64,000 bases of DNA from Glaciimonas sp. PCH181 (GCF_003056055.1 NZ_PYFP01000001.1:1612001-1676000); one strand, 5' to 3'. Positions 34,736 to 44,740 are shown, numbered from the stretch's first letter. Notes: generated by a model not told the origin, from the sequence alone. A program made the numbers and translations.

Positions 34736-35878
34736 CTATTTGGCCAGCAGATTCGTCAACTTTTCCAGGCTATTAATCGAGTGACCCGTGATGAACTGGT
34801 CGCAATAGGGACGCGCAGTCGCCATGCCTAAGGCAAGCGGTTCATACAACGGCGAGGCCTTGAGCGGGTTAATCCAAATGATCGATTTGGCGCGGCTTCG
34901 CAGTGTCGACATTTCCTTATCCAGGAGATCGATATCACCGGTATCCCACCCGTCACTCATAATAATGACAGTCGTCTTCGGCGTAATCACGCCGGCGTAT
35001 GTCTCATTCATCGCCTTAATTGCCGCGCCAATTTTCGTTCCGCCCGACCAGCCTGAAAAGTGTTGAGCCACGTTCTTGAGCATTTCCCGAAAATCCTTAG
35101 AACGAAAATGCTCCGTCAAGCACTCCACCCGAGTACTGAAAACGAAAGTTTCCATTTTCATGCGATGATTTTCATTAAGAAAATGCAAGAAATTTAACAA
35201 GAAAATGCTGTAGATTTCCATGGACCCGCTTACATCGGAGAGGATCACCCAGCGAGAGTGCGTGGGTACTTTCCGTTTGTAGCGCCAATTAAGGATCTCA
35301 CCGTCGAACTTCACGCTATCTCGGACACTGGCGCGGAGATCGATCGCGCCATGGTGCTTTGATCGCTTTGTTTTCCTTCGCTTAATCGAAGCGAACTTTT
35401 TCGCTACCTTCTCAATTTCAGCCATTACCGATGGCATATCTTCCTTCGGAACAAATTGAAAGTCTTTGTAGTAATCGACCTCTCGAACGGAATAACCCTC
35501 GACACGGCCAAGGTCCTCGCCTACGGCCAACGATGAGTCCTCATCGGAATACTCGCGACGTCGGATAACAATTGGTTCAGGCTCTGCCTCTCTCTCTTGC
35601 AGCCCCTCGAAAGGTGTCGCCCGGGGCGAAAGATAGTCTTTCATCAGCAACTCGTAGATCTTGTGCAATTCGTACAGGTCCTGCTTACGATTGATAAGCG
35701 TTATCCGGTAGATTGCCTTTAGATCATCCTCGGATACGGTACCCAACAGCAGGAGTGCGTCCATGCAGGCAATGCTTTGTTGCGTACCAACGTCAACGCC
35801 ACTTTGCCGCAGGAGCGCGCAAAGCCGCAACGTAAAATCTGTTGTTATCCGAAGATTGTCAGACGTGGTGACCATCAT
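34736..35878 (-). CDS. coxE: CoxE-type von Willebrand A-domain maturation protein
   Basis: The product has 380 residues from the ATG at 35878. The N-terminal half is helical, with a charged linker. The C-terminal VWA domain has the metal-adhesion motif DVSGSM, then SGGTKIGAAI and IIMSDGWDTGD. CoxE with CoxD matures the copper/molybdenum CO dehydrogenase and related Mo hydroxylases. The gene overlaps the end of coxD by about 20 bases. The symbol refers to the family; the client enzyme here is probably not a CO dehydrogenase. Confidence 0.82.
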   Translation of the reverse strand: MMVTTSDNLRITTDFTLRLCALLRQSGVDVGTQQSIACMDALLLLGTVSEDDLKAIYRITLINRKQDLYELHKIYELLMKDYLSPRATPFEGLQEREAEPEPIVIRRREYSDEDSSLAVGEDLGRVEGYSVREVDYYKDFQFVPKEDMPSVMAEIEKVAKKFASIKRRKTKRSKHHGAIDLRASVRDSVKFDGEILNWRYKRKVPTHSRWVILSDVSGSMEIYSIFLLNFLHFLNENHRMKMETFVFSTRVECLTEHFRSKDFREMLKNVAQHFSGWSGGTKIGAAIKAMNETYAGVITPKTTVIIMSDGWDTGDIDLLDKEMSTLRSRAKSIIWINPLKASPLYEPLALGMATARPYCDQFITGHSINSLEKLTNLLAK

Positions 35879-36746
35879 CAATCTTTTCCAGCAAAGGCAT
35901 TACCAAATCTCGTTTGAAGGTTCTGAGATCATCATGATCCTTGAGTAAAGCGCCGATGGTATGTTCGATACTCTCCCTGTCAAGGATCTTCACCCCAGTG
36001 CCGTGTAATGCCCTGGCCCAATCAATTGCTTCAGAGAGGCCCGGTACCTTATTCAGCTTTTCATGGCGAATCGCCTGAACGAAGCTCGTGATGCGCATCG
36101 CAAGCACTTCCCCAACTTCAGGTACCTTGATTTTGATAACTTCAAACTCTTTCTGGAAACTCGGATAATTTATCCAGAGATACAAACATCGCCGGCGCAG
36201 CGCATCGGTGAGCTCGCGCGTGCGATTGGAAGTTAAGATTACATAGGGTGCGTGTTTTGCTTTGATTGTCCCGAACTCAGGGATTGTCATCTGAAATTCG
36301 GCAAGTGTTTCGAGAAGCAATGCCTCAAATTCTTCATCTGCCCGGTCAATCTCGTCGAGCAGAAGAACCACTTTTTTACCTGCAGTGAGCGCTTTCAGAA
36401 TCGGTCTTGCGAGCAGGTATGGTTCACTGTAAAGGTCTTCGATTGACAGTCTGGTTTCTTTCGTTAGTTCATTTAGCCTGATGCTTATTATCTGCTTTTG
36501 GTAGTTCCACTCATACAGCGCAGCGTTCGAATCCAGTCCCTCGTAGCACTGTAGTCGAATAAGTTCGGTGTCTTTCAGCTTCGATAAAACGCGCGCGATC
36601 TCGGTTTTCCCAACCCCGGCTTCACCCTCGATCAATATGGGCTTATTAAGGTACTCAGCAAGAAAAATCGACGCCGCAATGTCTGTATCGGCAACGTAGT
36701 CATATCGGCGCAAAGCCGCGACGAGATCGTTGTATGCTGCATTCAT
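35859..36746 (-). CDS. coxD: CoxD-type MoxR AAA+ ATPase
   Basis: The product has 295 residues. Walker A is GEAGVGKTE (about residues 39-47), Walker B is VVLLLDEIDRADEEFEALLL, sensor 1 is ILTSNRTREL, and an Arg-rich DALRRRCLYLWI follows. This is the MoxR family in the CoxD branch, an unfoldase-like chaperone that works with a VWA partner, here the CoxE-like protein, in active-site maturation. All ATPase motifs are intact. Confidence 0.87.
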   Translation of the reverse strand: MNAAYNDLVAALRRYDYVADTDIAASIFLAEYLNKPILIEGEAGVGKTEIARVLSKLKDTELIRLQCYEGLDSNAALYEWNYQKQIISIRLNELTKETRLSIEDLYSEPYLLARPILKALTAGKKVVLLLDEIDRADEEFEALLLETLAEFQMTIPEFGTIKAKHAPYVILTSNRTRELTDALRRRCLYLWINYPSFQKEFEVIKIKVPEVGEVLAMRITSFVQAIRHEKLNKVPGLSEAIDWARALHGTGVKILDRESIEHTIGALLKDHDDLRTFKRDLVMPLLEKIDDGHHV

Positions 36747-36845
36747 CTATTAACCTTCCTTCGATTCGTTGTTCGCCACCCTTGGATTGGACGAATTCTG
36801 GCCGCGTCACATGCAACTTTTCACGTGACTGGCCGTACCCGATCG

Positions 36846-39218
36846 TTAGTTCGCCGCACTCCTAGTTCCAATCAGATCCAGAACTTGCTGGGGGCCGATT
36901 GGTATTGCCATTGGCACGAGTATCCCGTAATCCGAAAGTGCATCTGCCACGGCACTACCGAATGCACAGTGAATTGACAACATTGCTGCTTCGCCACACC
37001 CCTTGATCCCGCCCTCGGTCAACGGCGACGGAGTGCTAAAGTGCGCACACTCAATATCAGGCAACGTCAGTGCGTTAGGCACTAAAAAATCCATAAAGGA
37101 TGCATTGTTCAACTGTCCAGATTTGTCATATTCCAGCGATTCTAGCAAGGCCATACCGATGCCCTGCGCTATACCACCTCGCATTTGTCCTTCGACCACT
37201 TGCGGATTAATCATCGTCCCACAATCCTCAACAGCGACGATACGTGTGATATCGATTTTTCCAGTCTGCGCATCCAGTTCGATGATGACGCAATGCGCAC
37301 CGTTAGAATACGTTTCCGGCGGATCGTAGTGCCTCGTCGCGCTAAGTACGGGTTCCACGTCATCCGGATCCGGTCGACGGAACCGATCGAAATAGGTAAT
37401 GTGCGCCAGCTCACGCACGGTCATGCATCGGTCTGGCGAGCCCTTTACAAACACCACGCCTTCGTCAATATTCAAGTCAGCGACATTAGCCTCCATGACA
37501 TGCGCTGCGATCTTCAAAAGTCGCGTGCGTACGTCGTGAGCGGCCCGCATCACGGTGCCCCCGCCGATGACCGCACTGCGGCTTGCAAAAGTACCCATTC
37601 CATACGCTGCGCTATGCGTGTCTCCTTCCAGAACCCGGACGTCCTCGAAGCGAACACCGAGCGTTTCAGCAGCAACCTGTGCCAGCGTCGTCTTCAGTCC
37701 CTGTCCGTGGCTCATCTGTCCGCTGCGCACCGTGACGCCGCCACTCGGATCCATCTCGACCGTGGCAGAGTCATGGGTCGTCACCCCTCGAAAGCCGCAT
37801 TCCTCAGCGACCTTACTACCCCACGCTGTCGGTTCGACAAAAAAGCAGATTCCCACTCCGCGCAATTTCCCGTTTTTCAAGAGCCGCGGTTGCTTTTTTA
37901 GCTTCCTGTAGTCCGCCATCTCGAGGCACTTATCCAGCACCTTGTGGTAGTCGCCACTGTCGTAGGTCTGATTCGTTGCGGTGACGAACGGAAACTGATC
38001 TTTTCGAATGAAATTTCTGTAGTAAATGTCGACGATATCAATATTGAGAAGTTTCGCCGCTTTCGTCAAAGCCATCTCGCGCGCGAAGGTGGTTCCCGAC
38101 ATACCGACGCCGCGGTAGGCTCCGGTCGCCATTTTGTTCGTCAGGATGGCAACGCTCTCGTAGCGTATATTTTTGAATGTAAATGCGCCGGGCAAAACAG
38201 TGTTTCCGGCTGCCGGGTCGATGATTCCGCCCCAGGGAAATTGCGAGTACGCGCCCGTATCCCCAATCGCCTTATTCTTCATTCCAAGAATAGTGCCATC
38301 CTTGTTCATCGCCACTTCGATGTACATCGTCATCTGCTTTGCCTGGGCAGCGGACAGCAAATGTTCCCGGCGGTCCTCGATCCATTTGACCGGCATCCGG
38401 ATGTCCTTGGCGATCCAGGGAATAATGAACTCTTCTGAGTGAAAATGGGCCTTTTGACCAAAACCGCCACCGACATTTGGGGCAATCACGCGAATATTTT
38501 GCTCCGGCAGATGCAGCCACAGGGCAATGAATGTTTTTAGCGGAAAGGGCATCTGGGTGGAAGACCACACAATTAGCGTGTCGTCCCAGTCCCAATTCGC
38601 GATCACGCCACGCGTCTCCATCGGTGCCGCTGACGTCCGCGCTGTCGTCACCTTTTCTTTAATAATCAGGTCAGCATCGCGAAAAGCTTTATCCACATCA
38701 CCTTTATGGAACTCATCGCTGAAATAACAGTTGTTAGGAATGTCTTCATGAACCCACTCGGCGCCCGGCTTCATCGCCTCTTCAACATCGAAATTGATGG
38801 GCAGGACGTCGTACTCTACCTCGATAAGGTCGACGATGTCTTCGGCAATGTACCGGCTTGGGGCCACGATTGCCGCAATGATCTCGCCTACGAAGCGTAC
38901 CTTCTCCCCCGCGAAGAAGGGCGTCGAAACGGGCTTCAGGTTACCCTGATGTTGCTGAAACGTAGTGGTACCCGTTCCAAGATCCGCGCTCGTGAAAATT
39001 TTGATGCAGCCCGGATGTGCACGTGCCTTTTCGAAATCGATTCGTTTAATATCGGCGTGCGCATGCGTGCTCCGAAGAAAAGCAACCTCTACCATCCTTG
39101 GCAAGGAAATGTCATCGACGTACTTCGCCTTGCCCATCAGGATCAAAGGATCTTCACTTCGCTTTCTGCTTACCCCAATATACTTCGTCGCACCGGTCAT
39201 GCGTGGCAATGGTTTCAT
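36846..39218 (-). CDS. Molybdenum hydroxylase large subunit (CoxL/XdhB type, form II-like active-site loop)
   Basis: The product has 790 residues. Features: GKAKYVDDISLP at the N-terminal a/b hammerhead, PNVGGGFGQKAHFHSEEFII at the cofactor channel, AYRGVGMSGTTF at the active-site loop, SGQMSHGQGLKTTLAQVAAE, and EGGIKGCGEAAM with the catalytic Glu near the end. True CO dehydrogenase has AYxCSFR in that loop; here it is AYRGVG, with no Cys for copper. It is therefore a hydroxylase for another substrate. Members hydroxylate carbon next to a ring nitrogen, as nicotinate and quinoline enzymes do. A pyridine-type substrate is inferred from the NicX, NicF and NicD genes. Confidence 0.85.
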   Translation of the reverse strand: MKPLPRMTGATKYIGVSRKRSEDPLILMGKAKYVDDISLPRMVEVAFLRSTHAHADIKRIDFEKARAHPGCIKIFTSADLGTGTTTFQQHQGNLKPVSTPFFAGEKVRFVGEIIAAIVAPSRYIAEDIVDLIEVEYDVLPINFDVEEAMKPGAEWVHEDIPNNCYFSDEFHKGDVDKAFRDADLIIKEKVTTARTSAAPMETRGVIANWDWDDTLIVWSSTQMPFPLKTFIALWLHLPEQNIRVIAPNVGGGFGQKAHFHSEEFIIPWIAKDIRMPVKWIEDRREHLLSAAQAKQMTMYIEVAMNKDGTILGMKNKAIGDTGAYSQFPWGGIIDPAAGNTVLPGAFTFKNIRYESVAILTNKMATGAYRGVGMSGTTFAREMALTKAAKLLNIDIVDIYYRNFIRKDQFPFVTATNQTYDSGDYHKVLDKCLEMADYRKLKKQPRLLKNGKLRGVGICFFVEPTAWGSKVAEECGFRGVTTHDSATVEMDPSGGVTVRSGQMSHGQGLKTTLAQVAAETLGVRFEDVRVLEGDTHSAAYGMGTFASRSAVIGGGTVMRAAHDVRTRLLKIAAHVMEANVADLNIDEGVVFVKGSPDRCMTVRELAHITYFDRFRRPDPDDVEPVLSATRHYDPPETYSNGAHCVIIELDAQTGKIDITRIVAVEDCGTMINPQVVEGQMRGGIAQGIGMALLESLEYDKSGQLNNASFMDFLVPNALTLPDIECAHFSTPSPLTEGGIKGCGEAAMLSIHCAFGSAVADALSDYGILVPMAIPIGPQQVLDLIGTRSAAN

Positions 39219-39321
39219 TTCAAAAGGCTCCTAAGGGCTTAATCTATATATCAATATATGCCACGGACTTTGACTTTTCTGTCTGCGGCGTTGAGGCAAG
39301 CCTGCGCGAACTGCATTGGTC

Positions 39322-40197
39322 TTAACGCGCAACCCCCGCCCTGCGGAAGCCATCCTCGAGCGCCCTAACCGTCAAAACTTCTACGACGGAACGGCGGTAT
39401 TCCTTTGTAACGTGCACATCGCTCTCTGGATCAACAACGTCCTGGACCCTTTGCGCAGCTGTCTTCAACAATTCTTCGGAATACTTTTCACCGATCAACA
39501 TCTCTTCCGCTTCGGTAGCTCGCACCGGTGTCGCGGCAACGCCCAAGAGTGCAATCCGTGCTCGGGTGCACTTGCCATTCTCATCCAGAGTCACCACTGC
39601 GGAACTACCTGCCAGAGCGAAATCGCCCGAACGTCTCGCAACTTCGTGAAATCCCCATCCACTGTTCTTTGGTGGTTCCTTAAACAGGATCGAGGACAAA
39701 ATTTCGTCCAATGCGAGTGACGTTGTCATGTAAGTGATGAAAAATTCCTCTGCGGGGATGACGCGCTCTTCGGTCTTGCTATTGATCGTGAACTCTGCAT
39801 CTAAAAGCAAGGACATCGCGGGTAACTCGCTTGCAGGATCGGCATTTGAAATGCTGCCGCCGATCGTTCCCTTGTTTCTGATCTGGAAATGGGCGATATG
39901 CTGAATCGCCTTGTGTAGAACGGGAAGTCGCCTTTGAATCGCGGGACACTGCTCCACGAACCTTTGGATACTAGTCGCTCTGACGCGTATCCCGTCGCTC
40001 TCTTCCGTAACTTGGTTGCGATCAGTAATGTTGCTGATGTCGACAAGGACTTGAGGGCGCGCCAACCGAAAATTCATCATAGGAATCAGCGTTTGCCCTC
40101 CGGCCAAAATCTTTGCGTCATCGCCGAAGGCCGCGAGCAAATCGCATGCATGCGCGATGCTATCTGCTCGCTGGTAGTCGAACACAGGTGGTTTCAT
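39322..40197 (-). CDS. Molybdenum hydroxylase FAD-binding subunit (CoxM type)
   Basis: The product has 291 residues with a CGGAGAG ribosome site. FAD pyrophosphate-binding motifs are AGGQTLIPMMNFRL near residue 31 and TIGGSISNADPASELPAMSL near residue 112. The C-terminal domain (KCTRARIALLGVAATPVRAT) is of the CO dehydrogenase flavoprotein type. It transfers electrons from the 2Fe-2S subunit to the final acceptor. It is encoded about 100 bases upstream of the large subunit. Confidence 0.88.
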   Translation of the reverse strand: MKPPVFDYQRADSIAHACDLLAAFGDDAKILAGGQTLIPMMNFRLARPQVLVDISNITDRNQVTEESDGIRVRATSIQRFVEQCPAIQRRLPVLHKAIQHIAHFQIRNKGTIGGSISNADPASELPAMSLLLDAEFTINSKTEERVIPAEEFFITYMTTSLALDEILSSILFKEPPKNSGWGFHEVARRSGDFALAGSSAVVTLDENGKCTRARIALLGVAATPVRATEAEEMLIGEKYSEELLKTAAQRVQDVVDPESDVHVTKEYRRSVVEVLTVRALEDGFRRAGVAR

Positions 40198-40215
40198 GGC
40201 CTTCTCTCCGTGGAA

Positions 40216-40674
40216 TTAAGCTACCTTCGATGTCACTGTCTCTTCCATCTCGTTCTTCAAGGCCTTAAAGAACTGCTTGGCCATGAATTTCGAAATACCG
40301 GAAAGAACTCTCCCTCCAATGCTGGCAATCAAGCCGCCGACGACGGCATCGCACTTCCACTTCATCACCGTTTCTGCACCCTGCTTCTCAAGTATGCAAT
40401 CCATCCGCAGCTTGACAAAGCCCGGCGCACCCGTGCCTTCGGCGTCGAGCATGTAATGCACCGGTGCTTTCACATCGGTGACTTTGACCTTGCCTTCGTA
40501 GTCACCCCTGACTGCAGCAACCCCAAGCGACAACGCGACAACGTAGGTATTGCTGCCACTCGGTTTCATCGATTTACATCCCGGGATCGCCTTGGTTAAC
40601 ATGTCGGTGTTGTGAAGTGCTGTCCAAACCTCGGAGATGTCCTGAGTAAAAGTTTCTTCGCCTTCTAATACCAT
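40216..40674 (-). CDS. coxG: CoxG-type SRPBCC protein
   Basis: The product has 152 residues. LEGEETFTQDISEVWTALHN and LTKAIPGCKSM begin a START-like fold as in CoxG, and VVGGLIASIGGRVLSGISKF is the hydrophobic helix near the end. CoxG tethers CO dehydrogenase to the membrane in known systems; the family also binds hydrophobic ligands. Here it lies between the 2Fe-2S and FAD subunit genes and may tie the hydroxylase to the respiratory chain. Confidence 0.82.
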   Translation of the reverse strand: MVLEGEETFTQDISEVWTALHNTDMLTKAIPGCKSMKPSGSNTYVVALSLGVAAVRGDYEGKVKVTDVKAPVHYMLDAEGTGAPGFVKLRMDCILEKQGAETVMKWKCDAVVGGLIASIGGRVLSGISKFMAKQFFKALKNEMEETVTSKVA

Positions 40675-40697
40675 GATATTTATTCCTGCAGAGTGAG

Positions 40698-41291
40698 TTA
40701 TTCGGCCAAAAATGCGCGTCTGAGCAAGTCCTGGTTTGAAACGCCGGTGTTCGCAAGGGAGCGCTTAACCTTGGCAGCGGTCATCACTGAGTCGACAATG
40801 TCGTGGTACCCAGTACAACGACAAATATGACCCGACAATGCGTCTCGCACCTGCTCCCTTGTAGGGTCGCAGTTCTCCGTCAAAAGCGCCTCCATGGTCA
40901 TCAGTACGCCGGGGGTGCAAAAACCACATTGCAAACCTTGATGCTCCCAAAAAGACGCTTGAAGAACGCTTAAAGTATCGGTAATCGGCCTCGCCTCCTC
41001 GACGTTTCCCATAGAATTCTTGCGCTCTTCGATCAGCTCGTTCGTCGCCAAGGACTCAACCGTACGCACTTCCTTCCCCTCAACTTGGATCGCGAAGGTT
41101 AGGCATGACCGCACTGGTGCTCCGTCTAGCAAAATGGTGCAGGCGCCACAAACGCCATGTTCACAACCGACGTGTGTACCGGTAAGCGAAAGCTCGTGAC
41201 GAAGGAAATCTGAGAGCAGCATTCGAGGCTCCACATCTCTTTGATAGGAGGTCCCGTTCACTATTAGCCGGACTGTCTTTTTTAGTGTCAT
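40698..41291 (-). CDS. Molybdenum hydroxylase 2Fe-2S subunit (CoxS type)
   Basis: The product has 197 residues. The plant-type cluster is in GCEHGVCGACTILLDGAPVR with a fourth Cys in RSCLTF, and the second cluster is in LQCGFCTPGVLMTMEAL and HICRCTGYHDIVDSV. Both 2Fe-2S motifs are complete. The protein is longer than the usual 160 residues: an insertion of about 15 residues lies between the two domains (EERKNSMGNVEEARPITDTL) and the tail is about 20 residues longer. It carries electrons from the Mo site to the FAD subunit. Confidence 0.9.
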   Translation of the reverse strand: MTLKKTVRLIVNGTSYQRDVEPRMLLSDFLRHELSLTGTHVGCEHGVCGACTILLDGAPVRSCLTFAIQVEGKEVRTVESLATNELIEERKNSMGNVEEARPITDTLSVLQASFWEHQGLQCGFCTPGVLMTMEALLTENCDPTREQVRDALSGHICRCTGYHDIVDSVMTAAKVKRSLANTGVSNQDLLRRAFLAE

Positions 41292-41327
41292 CTAATTCAC
41301 CTTTCTGTGTGGTCTGTGGGAAAGTAT

Positions 41328-42323
41328 TTATTGGCTAGCCGTTGGGCCGTCGACCGAAAACAGCACTGAATGACCCTTTTGTGTGTCAATTACAGCAGTT
41401 AACGTCTTTCGATCGGGCCTTTGATACCCGGTGAAACTCATCCCGTCGTCGTGACTGCTCAACGTCACACCCTCGAGACCAACCATCCGGATCGACTGGT
41501 CCGGAAGTTGCTGCATGCCGGTGATGGAGCTCGCATAAGGGGTTGGCACGGCGGCCCAGGTGTCCCCACCGTTGGCACTACGGTAAATCTTCCCACGTAG
41601 TCCGCCGACGAGGATAGTCCCGTCCCGGAGTGCGATACCGGACCAAAAAGACCCTGCGTATCCTGTTTCGACATAATTCCAGCTAACGCCACCATCGCTC
41701 GAACGCATTACCCTGCCCTGTTCACAAGCGACAAAGAGATTTCCCTTTGTGTCAGCGAACATTGCGTATAGGTTGCGGTCGGCCTTTTTTGCGCCGGCAG
41801 GTGGTAGTAATTTAACGACGGCCCAATTTGCGCCTGAGTCGGTTGTGTGAAGCATCAAGGACCATAAGCCGACTGCCCAGCCTTCCTTGCCGTTCTTAAA
41901 ATAGACCGAGAAAAGAGGCTGGTCAACCTGCGTATCGCTGCGTTGCGCCACCCAGGTTTCTCCACCATCAGTTGACTTAATGATTGCGCCCCAATCCCCG
42001 ACTGACCATCCCGTACTTGCATCGATAAACCAGACACTTGTCAGCGTCGAGCTAACCGGAACGGACATCGCTTGGCGATAAGTCTTGCCATCATTGTCGG
42101 AAAGAAGCACCACCCCCCGTTGACCAACCGCGACGATGCGCGCCCCTGCCCGCGCTGCTGCCAAAATCGTCGTGTTCAGCGCACCCGGCGCTCTTTCCGC
42201 TGGCTGCACATGCAGTTCTGGAATAGATTGCGCAGCGGCGGCGACATTGTCTTGAACAAGAAGAACAAAAAGACATTGCGCGGCAAATGCCGTCAGAGCG
42301 TTCAGAAATCTTTTGTAGTTCAA
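41328..42323 (-). CDS. YCF48/BNR-repeat beta-propeller protein, secreted
   Basis: The product has 331 residues. A signal peptide (FLNALTAFAAQCLFVLLVQD) is likely cut after about residue 32. The rest consists of repeating blades with the pattern STDGGETW, TTDSGANW, SSDGGVSW and SANGGDTW, as in the photosystem-assembly YCF48 family. Proteins of this type are often encoded with RND/MMPL transporters and DUF1302/DUF1329 proteins, as here. A periplasmic scaffold role for that transport system is inference. Confidence 0.78.
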   Translation of the reverse strand: MNYKRFLNALTAFAAQCLFVLLVQDNVAAAAQSIPELHVQPAERAPGALNTTILAAARAGARIVAVGQRGVVLLSDNDGKTYRQAMSVPVSSTLTSVWFIDASTGWSVGDWGAIIKSTDGGETWVAQRSDTQVDQPLFSVYFKNGKEGWAVGLWSLMLHTTDSGANWAVVKLLPPAGAKKADRNLYAMFADTKGNLFVACEQGRVMRSSDGGVSWNYVETGYAGSFWSGIALRDGTILVGGLRGKIYRSANGGDTWAAVPTPYASSITGMQQLPDQSIRMVGLEGVTLSSHDDGMSFTGYQRPDRKTLTAVIDTQKGHSVLFSVDGPTASQ

Positions 42324-42338
42324 AATTATCTCCTCTGG

Positions 42339-44699
42339 TCAATGTGAGAACATACCCGGCGCTCTGATCTTTCCCCTGCGAGGAAAGATTTTTTCCAATA
42401 CGACCGCCAGTGCCGGAAGCGCCGTCATGGCCATAATAAGATTAACAATAAACATGAAGGCCAGCAGTTTTCCCATATCTGCTTGAAACTTGAGGGCGGA
42501 GAAACTCCATGTCGCCACCCCGATCGCCAATGTGATGGCGGTAAAAATGGTCGCCATCCCAACCTCTAAGATGGCATTTTCAAGCGCCTCTACGATCTTC
42601 TGCCCCGCAGCCAAATTGGCCTGAAGTCGGTTGTAGATATAAAAGGCGTAGTCCACGCCGATTCCGACCGCAAGGACCATGACAGGCAATGTCGCAACCG
42701 TGAGTCCGATATCAAACGTTTTCATAAACCAGTAGCCAATTGACGTCCCAACGGTGAGCGGAAGACAGCACGCAATGACAGCACGGAAATCCCGGTAGAC
42801 AACAAACACGAGAATGATGATGGCGGCGTAGACGTAAAGCATCATCGATAGCTCGCTTTTCGCAACGACATCGTCGATCGCTGCAAGAATTCCAGCATTG
42901 CCTGCTGCAAGGCGTATGGTGATTCCGGGCACTTGATGCGTGCGGCGAAATACTTTAACCGCATTGATCACTCGATTAATCGTCGTCGCTTTATGGTCAG
43001 ACAGGTACAGATGCACCCCCGTCATGCTGCAGTCTTTGTTCAAATATCCGTGGGCCCGGCCGATCTCGGTACTCAGCGCCGCGTAATTGACAGGATCGAT
43101 AGGAACCACATCCATTTTTGGAAAATTCTCGTTATATCCCCGGTTATAGGTCCGCATCAATTCAGAATAGGAACCGACCGACACCACACCAGGTGTAGAT
43201 TTCATAGCATTAGAAAATTGATCGCCGAAGACGGCAACCGCTGGGTTCGCGCACGAGTCTATTGGTGCCTCAACGACAATCGATAGCCAGTCGAGTCCGA
43301 TATCAAAATTATTGACAATCGAAACCGCATCTCGATTGAACCGCCCATCGGATCGAAGCTCTGGCGCGCCCGGCTCCAAGGTTCCAACAACCCGATCACG
43401 GCTTTCCCATACGGCCGCGGCGAAGACACCAGCAACAATGACTAAGACCACTACTGCGTTCTTGGGCTCAGCAACGCGGGAAAGTATTTTGAGCCAGCGC
43501 GCACGCTGTTCACGTTTAGTCATCGCTGTATCGGCGTAGGCCTTATCAACGCTGAGACATGACGCGGCCACGGGTAGCATCACCAGGTTGGTGAGGATCT
43601 TGTACCCGACACCGAGTGAAGCCGTAATGGCGAGTTCCCGAATCATCGGAATCGGGATGAGAATCAATGTCACGAATGACACCAACGCAGTGACAAGCGC
43701 GAGCGTTCCAGGGATCAGAAGCCCCGTAAAACTATGCCGAGCGGCGTTAAACGTCGAGTTTCCCATCGCAAGCTCGCGCGTGATGAAATTAATTTGCTGG
43801 ACGCCATGAGACACGCCAATTGCGAACACAAGAAATGGGACGAGAACGCCGAGCGGATCCAATCCATAGCCCAGTAACTTAAGCGTGCCAAACTGCCAGA
43901 CAAGCGACGTCAGCGAACAAATGATCGGAAGAATCGTGAATTGAATCGAATGACAGTACCAATACACAGCCAGAGCGGTAAGCAGTAAAGCGATCGCACA
44001 GAACACAAGAACCGCCCGTGCACCATCAGCGATGTCGCCAATTTGTTTCGCGAACCCGATGATTTGAATCTCGTAGTTACTGTCTTCAAAAGGCTTTCGA
44101 ATTTTCTCTTCGAGTAAGTGGTTGTATTCGACGTAGTCGATCTGCTTACCATCAACGCCGACCTCTCCAATTTCCGCCGTGATCATTGCACTCGTCTCGT
44201 CTCGAGAGACAAGTGAACCGATAAATCCGCCTTCTGAGGCAGAGCGCCGGATCTCGTCGACATTTTCCGAGGTCATATGGTCCGCAGTGAGCGTACCCGG
44301 GATGATCGGCTGTGAGCGGAATCCCTCCTCCGTTATTTCGTTGACATAGCTGTTTGGCGTCCACAACGACTGCACGCCGAGCCGGTCGACATTGGGCATA
44401 TAAGTGACGGCTTGCGTCACGGCATAAACGCGTCCCAAGGCCTCTTTGGTCCAGATCGTCCCGTGTTTTACCTTCACAACGACAGTCAGTCGGTTTGCCC
44501 CAAATAAATCTGCCCGATAGCGATTGAAGGTTTGAACATACTCGTGCCCAATCGGAATTTGCTTTTCGAAGCCAGCCTCCATCCGCAACTGCACAGCAAA
44601 GAACGCCATGAAGAGTGTGAGCGCAGAGAACACTCCTAACACGATCAACCGGTGAGAAAAGAGCCATTTCTCCAAGGTTTGGATGGACTTGTTTAACAC
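42339..44699 (-). CDS. RND-superfamily (MMPL-type) transporter
   Basis: The product has 786 residues. One membrane helix near the start (LIVLGVFSALTLFMAFFAVQ), a large outer loop, five helices (about 225-390), a cytoplasmic link, another helix, a second outer loop, and five more helices with DFRAVIACCLPLTVGTSIGY and VGIGVDYAFYIYNRLQANLA. This is the two-fold MMPL layout. Family members move lipids, sterols and hydrophobic aromatics. With DUF1302, DUF1329 and the YCF48-like protein it forms a recurring envelope module of unknown substrate. A terminator-like hairpin precedes it at 44741-44773. Confidence 0.85.
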   Translation of the reverse strand: MLNKSIQTLEKWLFSHRLIVLGVFSALTLFMAFFAVQLRMEAGFEKQIPIGHEYVQTFNRYRADLFGANRLTVVVKVKHGTIWTKEALGRVYAVTQAVTYMPNVDRLGVQSLWTPNSYVNEITEEGFRSQPIIPGTLTADHMTSENVDEIRRSASEGGFIGSLVSRDETSAMITAEIGEVGVDGKQIDYVEYNHLLEEKIRKPFEDSNYEIQIIGFAKQIGDIADGARAVLVFCAIALLLTALAVYWYCHSIQFTILPIICSLTSLVWQFGTLKLLGYGLDPLGVLVPFLVFAIGVSHGVQQINFITRELAMGNSTFNAARHSFTGLLIPGTLALVTALVSFVTLILIPIPMIRELAITASLGVGYKILTNLVMLPVAASCLSVDKAYADTAMTKREQRARWLKILSRVAEPKNAVVVLVIVAGVFAAAVWESRDRVVGTLEPGAPELRSDGRFNRDAVSIVNNFDIGLDWLSIVVEAPIDSCANPAVAVFGDQFSNAMKSTPGVVSVGSYSELMRTYNRGYNENFPKMDVVPIDPVNYAALSTEIGRAHGYLNKDCSMTGVHLYLSDHKATTINRVINAVKVFRRTHQVPGITIRLAAGNAGILAAIDDVVAKSELSMMLYVYAAIIILVFVVYRDFRAVIACCLPLTVGTSIGYWFMKTFDIGLTVATLPVMVLAVGIGVDYAFYIYNRLQANLAAGQKIVEALENAILEVGMATIFTAITLAIGVATWSFSALKFQADMGKLLAFMFIVNLIMAMTALPALAVVLEKIFPRRGKIRAPGMFSH

Positions 44700-44740
44700 A
44701 AAGATTCCTAGTTCAATCCACGGCTGTCGCTGTGGCCCAC

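Noticed and set aside
37185..37901. A 238-codon open frame opposite the Mo hydroxylase large subunit
   Set aside because: Composition rich in His, Arg and Ser, no motif, fully inside a real gene.
36846..41291. Aerobic carbon monoxide dehydrogenase (CoxSML)
   Set aside because: The large-subunit loop is AYRGVG rather than AYxCSFR, and the neighbours belong to pyridine breakdown; only the family relation is kept.
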